This document shows positions 47,501 to 59,363 of a stretch of DNA of 64,000 bases, one piece after another. Source of the DNA: Chimonanthus salicifolius. Taxonomy: Eukaryota > Streptophyta > Magnoliopsida > Laurales > Calycanthaceae. Position 1 is the first letter of the stretch; every line of letters starts with the position of its first letter. A model generated the notes under the pieces. It had not been told where the DNA came from. It did not search any database and worked only from the letters and a program-made list of their open reading frames with translations. Position numbers and translations under genes: made by a program. The stretch is from the NCBI GenBank assembly GCA_013350335.1, contig CM023540.1:29305175-29369174 (forward strand). Direction: 5' to 3'.

Positions 47501-50500
47501 TTTGGAAAGATGTGTAGTTAGGAGAGAGGCCATTATTGGAAGTTTTCCCAAGGCTGTGCAAAATTTCTAGAAATAAAAAAGCACTTGTTCAGGATTGCTA
47601 CAAAATAAAGTTTAACCAAGTATCATGGCAACTGGACAGTGTCTTGAGGTTGGAAGAAGGGTAGAACTCCTACTCAGTTGGGGGAATTTCTTTTATCTCT
47701 GGACAATGTGGATGAGATAGTGTGGACCATCATTGGGGTACTATCAACTACACAAGTAGGCCCATGTGATCATGAAAGTGACATTTATTCATGGACAAGC
47801 CATCATATCTACACCAGACACATGATGGACACACATGTAAGTGGACCCTAGTGGACTTTAGGTCAAGCCCAAACACCTTAGAAGTCAATGGTTAAAAATT
47901 GGAAAACTGAAAAATATTTGGTCTTAGCCTTGAGGCCTCGAGCTCTGTCTCAAGCCCTTGAGACTGAATTTGGTGAGAGCAAGCCTGTAAAAAAACTGTA
48001 TTATTTCTTGGCTCTCAGCCTCGAGACCTTGAGCATTTTGTCTAGGCCTCGAGACCTCGAGCATTTTGTCTAGGCCTCGAGACCCTCCATATCTAAGTAA
48101 AAACCGTGACAGCCTTTTTCGACATGTGCTCTTAAGCTGAGTTGTCCCTTTGACTTAAAATTACCCAATATTAGGAAGGGAAAATCTGGAAACTCTAGAA
48201 GGCTCCTCTTGATTTGAAAAGATTATAATATATCTTTTCGCCACCTCATGATTTGGTTTAATGGAATAATCGTATGGAAGGGGATAAGCCACGCCTATTT
48301 GTTGAGTATTGGTCAGTTGGCCTTAGACTAAATATCACTAAAACCGTGGATGGATATCTGGAAAATCTTAAGCCTTATTACCAAATATAGGCTCGAGGCC
48401 TCGAGACTTGGCCGTTGTAATAACTTATTATAAATACTCGGTTGGCTTATTTCAAAGGACAGTTCTTGGTAACTGAAAAACCCTAACAGCAGCCAGAGAC
48501 TTTCACTTCCTCTCTTCTTCATCATCCTATGCAAGGACATGGAAAAGTATTCAATGCTTAAGTTATGAAGGAGATGAGGACTGATTCTCTAGGACCCAAA
48601 AACCAGTAAAACCTTTATCCTAGAATCCAAGTTCCGCTGTGCCAAAGTCACTGATGAATGGGTCAGATCTGAAGGTAGAAGGCGCAGAGACATCTATATG
48701 AAGAACACATCTTTTGAAGAGTTGTTAAGGCTCAAGACAAGTGTTCATCTTATTCTTTTTCTTTTATCAAGTTGTAAGGTAGATTAGAACATTGTGTTCG
48801 AACCACCAAAAAAAGAGGCGTCGATGATTAGACCTTGGGGGTCGAACCTCTATAAAAAATTAGATTGTACCTACCTAGGTGAGATGCCCATTCATAGTAT
48901 ATTGAGACGACCGAGAGTTGGGAAGTCTGACAGTGGATGTAGGTTCAGTTGAACCGAATCACTATATATCGCTGTGCTTCTCTGGTTTGCTTTGATGGGT
49001 TGATTCACTTGTTTATCACATACACACACGTTTATTCCTCTGCGCACATTATTAAATTGATTTATTTTAAAAAGGGAAATACAATTGGATCAGACCTATT
49101 CAACCCCCCCGGCTCTCTAGCTCTTGCGTGCCTCTTGTAATGAAATTTCAGTATCTTGTAGCTATTGGGTATTCGGTGCAATATGATAAGATCATGATGT
49201 CTTCAAATAACACAATCTTCAAATCACCCGTTGCACTTTCCAAGAGGCAATAATTTTAGAATTGTGGGTGTTCAAGTATGGGTGTGAAATGTTGGACACG
49301 GCATACTAAAAGAATAGGACTCGGTGATTCAACACCTTTTTTAAATAATTTTAAATTTATTTTAATTTAAATGAAACTAATGTGTTAAAATCACACTTAT
49401 GGGAAATAATTTTACTATTTTTTCTCTAAACAATTAAGCGGAAAAGATATTGTAGTAATTAGGTTTTAAGAGGAGGAAGGTGTGGTAATATTTTAGTAAT
49501 CTTGGAAAACAATGTTAAAAAGTATTAATAGAGTCCATGATGAATATGGGAGGAGTCCAACATAGGTGTATCTGGCATGGATGTGTCAAACATTTTGAAG
49601 AGTCTTTTCAGCATAAGTTAGACTGCAATACCATACCATGCCATTAATTTTCAAAAAAAAAAAAAATACCATACCATGCCATCATACATTCTCCATGTGC
49701 TAGAGGTTGCATGTAGAACTTCTAAGGTTTCTTTATGTTCAATTATAGATTCTACATATATAATTGATTCTTGAAAAAAATTATAGATTCTACATCTCCA
49801 GAAGCATGTAGTAGGTCCTCGTGTGACTGTTGATTCCATAATATCATTATTGTGTAGGCACGATTTTTTATGCTTGTTGTGTCTGTTTCCATGAATACTC
49901 AACTAAATCAGGCACTTCTTTCTGTCCACAGATTGATTCACGTATACTCAAGGCTGTTGCTATTGAACATTATTACAATGTTGATGCAGCTGTGGAATCT
50001 ATTCTCTTGGATGTTCTCCCAACCATAAATCCTTATTGAGTGGAGGTGATGCTTGCATCTTTAATGCAATGCTGTTTTCTGATTCTTAATCTTTTGAATA
50101 TAACATGCACCTTACACAATTGTATTCGTTTTATATAAAAGTTATGGACTCTATTTTGATGCCTTGTCATAGAATCCTATCCCAGGTGAAGTTTACGTGG
50201 CTCCAACTTGGGGCTGCTATTATAAAATATTTGGGTAAGTATCATCTACTTGGGTTCACGTGCCCTTTTGATTTGGCCCATTGGCCCCTTTGCTTTGGTT
50301 CAAAGGTTCACTTGGCCTCCTTGGTTGGTCCATTAGCCCTCTCATGTTTGCTTGTTTCTGGTAGAAAATCGTGTTTACTTTGATTCAAAGTACTTTTTTT
50401 TTTTTAAAGCTCCATATACTGGTATCAGTTAGGCAATCTTTTTTTTTTTCAAGAAAATTAATAAATAGAAAGTACTCTCACTAGAGGACAAGAGTGACAG

Positions 50501-51130
50501 GAGACTGGAGGAGCATTCCTGTTCATCTTTCTCACAAGGGAGGCTCTAGTTCTTTTTTCCTTTTTCTTGTTGTCTATATTTTCAATGAAAATTCCCTATC
50601 TTGCACTTTCCTATTGGGTGTTTGTGGTCCTTTTGCATCAAGAGGTAGTAATGGGAATGTTCCCAAAATATGTATTTTGTGGGATGATCACTTTACCTGT
50701 TGCCACCATGGCGATGTGCTACATCCAGCACTCGAGGATACGGATACCAAAAGCACTCTTTGAACTGTGTTATCTTTCAATTGCTCCCTCTAGATGGGAA
50801 TGGGCTAAGAACATGCAAATGACAAGTGGGAAATGAAGAGACACCTCACTGAAACATACTTCCACTTGAAGCAAACCATGAGAGGCAGTTGATGATGTAT
50901 AGTGGGCTTACGTACCCAATCTGATAATGGCTGGCCTCACATTATGCCCTAATAAATATCATTTTAGATGGGCATTTTCTGTCAAGACTCCTGACAACTC
51001 TTCTCTATGTTCCTCTTATTCATGCTGCCACCACTTGGCCGGAGTTCAGTTTGTACTTGGTTTTGTCAATCTGCATTAGTTTCTTTGTCTTGTACTGCTG
51101 CAATTTACAGCTTAAATTACAATGATAACA

Positions 51131-51197
<67 letters not shown>

Positions 51198-54100
51198 AAT
51201 CATATTTGTGATGCTTAGATTTGGTATATTGTTGGTGACTAAAAGACTGCATTTTGGTTTAGCAGTTGAACCAGAGAATCAAAATTTGTTGCTGAATCGT
51301 CAAGTAGTAGCTGAAGAGGCTAATAAATATTCATCTTCTAGTCTGATATCCGTTGCTTGTGAAGATGTTCCTGACATTGATCATACAAATAATGCTTTGC
51401 TTGTCAAGCCAACATTCTTGGATGAAGTTCATGATGGCTGTTCATATTCAAGTGGGCATGGTGAACATGATCATGATATGTTACCTGTCGGTGCTAGAAC
51501 TGGTAGAGCTGATCTGTTCCTATAAGCCATCGAGAAATAAATGTTGTGGTTCAATCAGATAATGTTTCTGCTGCTCCGATATCAGAGACATGTGAAGATG
51601 CTGTGGACACCACCTGCTTCAATGATGCTGTGTGTGCCAACATCCAAGACTTGCAAAGAGAAGCTTCTCATGATTATTTCTCAGTTGCTTGTGGAGGAGA
51701 CCATCAAAATTATTTATGTTCAGATACCAATTCATCAAAAGAGGAAACTACTGTTCCATCTTTTAAGTTTGATGACCTTCATCAAGAAGAAAAACCAGGT
51801 TCTATGAATCTTAGGTCTGTGGATGAGATGGTCATAAACACTTCTTTTAGTGAACGAGAAGAACCGGGTCCAAGTGGATTGTCGGTAAGTGATCAACAAA
51901 ATTGTTTCTGTTCCGATACCAATTCATCAAAAGAGGAAACTACTGTTCCATCTTTTAAGTTTGATGACCTTCATCAAGAAGAAAAACCAAGTTCTATGAA
52001 TCTTAGGGCTGTGGATGAGATGGCCATGAACAATTTTTTTAGTGAACCGGAAGAACTGGGTCCAAGTGGATTGTTGGAAAGTGGTCCTCAGCACTTGATC
52101 TTTAACACTGCAAGGAATGATAGTGATGTGGAATCTCCTCCTTCTACTATAGCTACTCGATCTGGTGAAATCATTTCTGTTGATTTCCTTGAAGAATTCA
52201 GTTGCAGATGCTAAAGGTGGCAAGGTTGGTTTCTGATATGAAATCTCTTTATCTAATTATTTAGATTTTCTTTTATTTGGCAGCTTAAAATTGATTGCTA
52301 CGCTGTCCCGCAACTCTTGCATATAATTAACCCTAAATCATCGACCTCTATCCCTTACTATCAACTTTGAATGTTCCACTACATTGTTTTTAAATGTCCT
52401 ACATTTTGGCCTCTAATTGGTATGGATGTGTAAACTACTGTATTTTGTCGAAGTTTGGCTAACAGCAGCTGCCCTTGAAAAAGAGCATAATGGCTTACTT
52501 ATTGAGTTCTAATTCCCAAAAAAAAAAAAACAGAAGAAGCTCACTTATTGAATGTTCTTGCATTAAATATGAACATCGCTAAGCTGTCTACTGAAGCCAA
52601 GAGATGTAAAGGTGCTTTGGGAACAGATCATTCTGAGGGAAGCTCCAGAACTAGCGTTTTTTTACATGATGACACAATTTAATCAACACTTAAATTGATT
52701 GAAACAATCACTAAACTAGAAGAGGGTTAGAACTTACTTGAACACAATCGAGGTTTGTCTTGCTCCAATTGCAAACATACAAGCCCACTAGCTTGAACCT
52801 TCTCTTCTTTGAAGAACTCTAAAATAAATTTTATTAACTCCTTAATGGATGTCTCCAAAATTGACCATACACACATTTATAGCTTTCAAAATTCCAAAAG
52901 CCGTAGCTAAACTCAACTCACACCTGACTCTAGTATTACGTAGCCAATCAATGTAAAAAATGAAACAAATCAACCAATCACAGCTCGTGGCTAAGTTTAT
53001 TGGTTATGAACTCCCACACGTCTTGCAGCCCTAATCTGAAGTGTGAATTAGTCTCTCACCTAGCATGCATTGAGTCATCTGGTTTGAATTTTGGAGGAGT
53101 CCTAGACTGAGTTGGATTGTTGAATCCACAGTCTTGAGTAGTTGGTGCGCTTGACCCATTTACCTGAAGAGACAGCTAAGTTGTTTCTTTTGTGGGGTTT
53201 CTTTTGACATGTCATGGTCTTGGCTTGGCTCGTTGAAGGTTCTGAATGGGTCCCACCATTCGATGTTGGGTCCACACTCGATAAATCTGTTAATTGATAG
53301 GTCTCATGAGCCACTTTGCCCTTGCCTTTTCCTCCGTGAAATTTGTCGTAGAAGTCCATTGCAAAGGTCACAAGCTCATCCTCCACCACGCTGTCATTGG
53401 TGACCGCATCAAAAAGGAGAAAAGAGGGGAGGGGAGGGGAGGAGTTGGGTTCGAGGGATGGTGTATGTGACACACGTGTTCTGCTTGATGTTTCTGGCCT
53501 TTCAAGGTATGGCAGGATCATCTTTGATGACATTTCTTTTATTTTCTATTTTATTGAAGCCACACATAGGGAAGATACACAATTAGAGAATTTTACTTTA
53601 GGAGGCATTTACGGTTCTCTGTTGGTCTTTTTTTCCCCTTGTTGAGTTTGAAAATTCATCCTTGCTCTCCAATTTGATGCCTCTCTTTGGATTTCCATTT
53701 GCAAGAAAGATGCCCTCTATAATTTCAAGGGATGTTTTTTTTTTTTTTATCTGAAAGGTAACTTCATTAAACTGAAAAAGGAAACAAAGAGGGAGGAACA
53801 GAGGACCCTCCAAACGGATACAAACAAATTACATCAATCTGTTAATTATTTCCGCATCTAAAGACACACCCTGTCTAGCCAAATAATCAAGGGATGAATT
53901 GAAGTGAACCATCTAACCCTTTGTCTACTCACTAATGGTTTAGCCTCCTAGGTTAGGAGTATGATGTTTAAGCTGTTTGGTAAGTGTGCTTTTGAAGAGA
54001 AATTAATAGATAATACCAGTTGACTTATGATGATCTAACCCAACTTCAGCTAATCAGTCTGCTGACCCATCATTGCTGTGGTTTTATAAAAAAATTAGAT

Positions 54101-57100
54101 CTACCTTAGATCCATTGAGTAATCAGATCTGGTGCTGTCTCTCATCCATATTCGTATTCAGATTCTGAATATTCTGTAACAGTTCTTAGATGGGATTTGG
54201 ATCCACTTGAGGATATACCCAACATGGCTCCACCAATTGCATTTATATTTGTTTGTTGTACAATTTACTTTATCATCATGTATGTATGTGGTGTGTTTGC
54301 AAAGGCTTCTGTATGGATGTCCGATTGTTCTTGTTTCTGTATTTTGGGAGCACATTGAGATATCTTCCATTTACATATCTAAATGTCCCATGGGATTTTG
54401 TTCCTTTCTAAGATTTCACAATTTCCTAAATGTGATCTTCTATGAATTGTGCAGGAAATATTGGCTTCAGCAATGGATTCTGTGCTTGATATGGCAAGAG
54501 AGGTAGAGCTTCAAGAGAAAGCAGCTGAACAAGCTAGAGAGGAAGCTCTGAAGGGTGGTGTAGATGTCCTTTCAGAGGTGGAGAGCCTTAGACAGATTTT
54601 GCAGCATGCGAAGGAAACAAATGACATGGTTGTGCTCTTGTGTACTAGTTATATAGTTCTTGATTGTAATGGGAAAGAGGACTAAATTGAGAACTGAATC
54701 CATTTCTTGATTTGATGGCAGCATGCTGGGGAAGTTTATGGAGAGAAGTCTATTTTAGCAACCGAAGCACGAGAGCTTCAGTCTCGTTTGCTCAATTTAT
54801 CGGATGAAAAAGATAAATCGCTTGCAATCATTTATGAGGTGCTAAATGCTTTTATTTTTAAGCAGATTTTGTGCTAACAGCTTCTGCCTTCTGTATTCAT
54901 ATATAAGGCCTTTTTGTATTAATTTTGTTTCTTTCTTTCTTCTCCTTGGATGATGTACATCCAACTTATATTACCATTGCATTGAGTCACCTTAAGAAGG
55001 TGTGTTACTTAAAACCATTGACACTTCAACCCTCATATATTGCTGGTTCAGGAAAATCAGATTCCTCACTCAAAGCCCCATGAATTGGCGTGCATTCCCT
55101 TTTTTCCAATAGTCAGACTGTAAGACACCATGGGATTTAACCTACAGAGGAAGCAATCTTAACAACCCATCAACCACTGGGGCCATAATACCAATTGTTC
55201 GTGTGAACTAGTGGGTCCCACATTTGTTCCAGATACGTAGTCATGCAATATGAAGGATAGTGTTAGAAATGACTAGATCAATGAAAGTTTTAAAATAGCC
55301 TCAAAGATGACAAATTGAGAAAAACTCATTTGAGGTGGTTTGGTCATACAAGTAGAAGACTAGATATTGTCCCACAAGGAGGGGGTAGACCCACTTAAGA
55401 CATGGAGGGAAGGGATAAAAAAAGACATGATAGATAGTGGAGTGATTGACCATATGTTCATGATAGGGTTAAATGGAGAAGTAGAACTCTAAAAACTGAC
55501 CCAAATAGATGAAATTTTGGTATTTGATGTTGATGAAGACATAACTGTGCACTATCCCCTTGCTTGCATACCAAATGTGCATCTAGACTTGGTGGACATT
55601 AATCCTTCTTCTCAGGATCCTTCTCAGCACGTCTCATGGCAAGCCCTCTCCTAGAAATTTGAAGCTTAACTTTGATGGATGTTGTATCTATGGATGGCAA
55701 TTGGGCAACTTTGGAGCGGTGATTAGGGATACCATTGAACAATAATATTTGTTCAAGCTCATTCATTCAAGTCAATTCGGGCCAGGTTTAGATGATTGAA
55801 CACGCCTAGGTTGGCTATTAAATTCGGATGTGGCTGGATCTAGGCCTATAAAACAAATGGATCATAGATTCATATACTAATTCTGTTCCAAAAATTTAAA
55901 TGGTTCTAATATTTGCTTCCAAATCTGGTTATTTGGGATAGATTTTTTAGACTTTTAAATTTTTTGTTATCTGTATACTACCTATTGTCAAATTTTAAGG
56001 ACAAATGAGCTGGTATACCAAAGATTGAAATCTTAATTGCCTGGTCCGTTTTGGTAGCTATTCTAGTTTTGCCAGAGTGGAATGTTCCAATGTCTTATTT
56101 TGGAATTCATGCCATGAAATAAATAGAAAATTTAAAAAATATAATAAATTTTTAAAAGTGATAAAAGCGTAACATAATATTTTTTGATAGAATTTTTAAA
56201 AACCTAAATTAGTATTATAGATAAGTTTTTTCATTCTCAAAGCATGTCCCATTTATTTGTGTTTTCTAAGTATCGTAGAAAATTGAAAATAAAAAAAAAT
56301 CAATCCTTACTTTTGATGAAAACACAAATGTAGATACAATAATTTTTTAAAAAAAAAGAAACAAGGGAGAGATGGTACTTACTATTTCTGCTTCCTGTTG
56401 TTGTTGCTTGGTTTTGTTACTCGCAATTGTCTCCTCTGAAAAATTGAACTTGGGCTTTCTTGGTTAAGGGGATTAACTCTTATGAGCAAAATTACATTCT
56501 TGTCCTCAAATGTTAAACCTTTTTTTTTTAAGAATCTACTTAGAAGCTTCATTAAAAGGGTGAGAATACAAAGAAAAGAGGAGTGCCTTTTCTGAGTTCA
56601 ACCATCACCACCAAATATTCTTGGGATTATGGAGAAATAAAAATTATGTATCATCCCTAGTTATTTTGTTCTTGGTCAAGGAGTCCTTCACCCCATTTGT
56701 TGACCTGCAAACATGAGAGAATGTCACAACCAAGTCCTCCCTAATCTTTTTTCTCCTTGAAAATTGAAATAAGCTTCCATGTTTGTTTCTTCTTTCCTTG
56801 AGCTCATCCGATTGAGCTCCTTGAATTACCTTCAAGAATCAATTATCCTTGGAAGTGATCCTTGAAAATCTTTGGAACTTTCTTGGTAGTTAGAAATTCC
56901 ATCAAACTTGTGAAGAAAGCACGAACTTGCTCCTTGGAATCTTGAAAAATGCCTCCAATACCCGTCGGGTCTGGTTTACTTCTTGCGACATTGTCCACAT
57001 TGAAACCCGTTGTCCCATCTGGTTTCCACCATCTTTCAACAATTCTCTCTTTTGCCTTCTGGTAATGCAATACCAGCTTTGAATTCATGCTCAAGATCTG

Positions 57101-59326
57101 ATAATGTCCCATCTATTTTTTTTTTAATAGATCTGAGAATGTCCTATCTATTTGAAGGTGGCTAGTTGTCTGGGGTTGACTTTTTAAGTTTTACTTTACA
57201 TTCTACCCAATAAAAAACCATATCTTAATTCACCCAACAACCCATCATAGAAGGGATAATACAGATATCAGCCTTTACATCAACAGAATCAGCTTGTTAC
57301 TTGCAGTCATATTTTTTATACATCTTGGCATATCCTACATATATAGAAAATATTATCATTGTTGTATTCCATTAGTATCTAGTGATATTTTAATCCACCT
57401 TGTTAACGTGTTAGTTATAATGTTGCATTGTTGCTGTCTCTGGATGAATTGAATCTGTGTTTGATAGACTAACTAATTGAGCTCACAAAAGATGTTACAA
57501 TTCTATTTGTTGGCTTTATCTCTAACTTTGCATTTGCATTTTACACCAGATACAGAGGAATCTCAAAGCTCGGTTAGCTGCTGTGGAGGCAGAAAGGGTT
57601 GCGGCTGAACAACAAAAGATACAAATGGAAGAAAATGCACGGAAGACCCTTGCTGAGCAAACACTTCTGATGGAGAAGGTGGTTGCAGAGGCAAAGAAAC
57701 TGCAGCAAGAAGCAGAGGAAAATGCCAGGGTAATAACGCATATAATTGACATTATCATCCTCATTGCCTAAATCCCATCTATCTGGGGTTGGCTTTAGGT
57801 GTTCTACTTCTCAATTTGGCCTTATCATGGCTATATGCTCAGTCACCATGCTATTTGACATCATCATTATCATCATCATCATAATAGTTGACAGTAAACT
57901 ATTAATAGCATCCTTGGTGAAGAAACTGTCTGGAAATGGAAACCATTGACACAACTGGTTCGGGCTTTAGAATCTCAATGCTCTCCCCGCTTTTCTGGCA
58001 TTTAGACAAACTGGCAATTTGAGAATTGACGCTTTACCCCCCTCTTTTTTACTGCTTGTACAACCAGGTATAGTCCATCAACATATTAGCAACCTCATTC
58101 CTGTACACTTGAGGGCATTCAATGAAATAAGAAGGATGATATAAAAGTCCTACAGAAAAAAAAAAGAGAAATAGAAGGTCTTAACCATAAAGGTTATGTA
58201 TGCTAGGCACAACCAAGTTCGGCCTGCCATTTGATTTATTTGGTTCTGTGCAGCTATGTGTCCTCATTCATATTAAAGAACAAACTAAAAACAAGTATGC
58301 TATAGTCAAACTTTTAAAATAAATCCTATGCAGTATCTGATCTTGTTGCTGTGCTACAGTTACGGGAGTTCTTGGTGGAACGCGGTCGCACTGTTGACAT
58401 ATTGCAGTAAGTTTTCATGCTTCCATTCAGTGTTACGCATTAATTTCTTGACTCTAGAAGGGTGAGTGATAAGGCTGACTTTTGTTTAAAACTTGGTATT
58501 GACTCGACTGACTCGACTCCATGAAAAAATCGAGCAATTTGTGAGAAACTCGTTGGACTAACGAGTTTTTGTATGATTCAAATGAGTCATCCAAGTTGTG
58601 TTACTCCGTTGACTTTGAGGAAGTTGTTAAAGGACAGAAGAAATTTTAATATCAGAGTAGGTGTAAAAGAGTCAAAAGCAACATCAGTAGGAAAGTAAAC
58701 AAAACCCTACTCCTCACGTTGTCTTTCACGATAGTGGTAATGGAAAAGAAAAGGAAATGAGAAATCAAAGGGGAGTGGTAGTGTCTTTCATCTACTACTA
58801 CTATTATGTCAGCTTCTTCTTCCTTTATTCTTGTTCCTTTTTTCTCCTTCTCATTTCTCTTTTATTTTGCTTCTCTTGTTCCTTTTTTTCTTTAGTTCTT
58901 TTTTGCTCACTCTTTTTCTTCTTTTTTTCCATTTCTCTCTTTTCTCGTTTTTTGGTTTTCTTATTTTGTTAATATTCTTATTTTTTTTCTATTTTTTTAC
59001 CACTCACTTGTCCCTCTGCTGCTACTTTTAGTTTTTTTCTTACTCTTTCATTCAAGTCCTCAATCTTGGAAGTCTCCTCTTGTTATAGTACCTATCTGGA
59101 GAGAAGGAGAGACCTTTTATTAGCTATAGTTTGCAATGACTACTTCTAGAAGAAATAAAGTCAAGCAACCCTCATTTTAATTGGGCAACAGGTGGTGCAG
59201 AGGGTCCCAACAGGTGGGATCAACCAATATGGTTGTAGACATTCAGAGGCTTAATACTACACAAAGTTTTGTATGTTTCTGTAATTGAAATCTGATTATA
59301 TTTTGTAAAGAGGCAAATATTTTTAA

Positions 59327-59363
<37 letters not shown>

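Noticed and set aside
50494..50836. Two 89-codon frames between CUE exons
   Set aside because: No domain, no consistent splice phase with neighbours, and no similarity to the CUE family.
51503..51558. A 56-bp intron that would remove the first frame shift of CUE exon 3
   Set aside because: Donor and acceptor dinucleotides exist and the phase fits, but 56 bp is below the usual plant minimum and the site does not explain the other two breaks. It is kept only as an alternative.
58757..59031. Phe/Leu/Ser-rich frames that resemble membrane segments
   Set aside because: The DNA is a T/C-rich intronic tract; both frames are composition artefacts.
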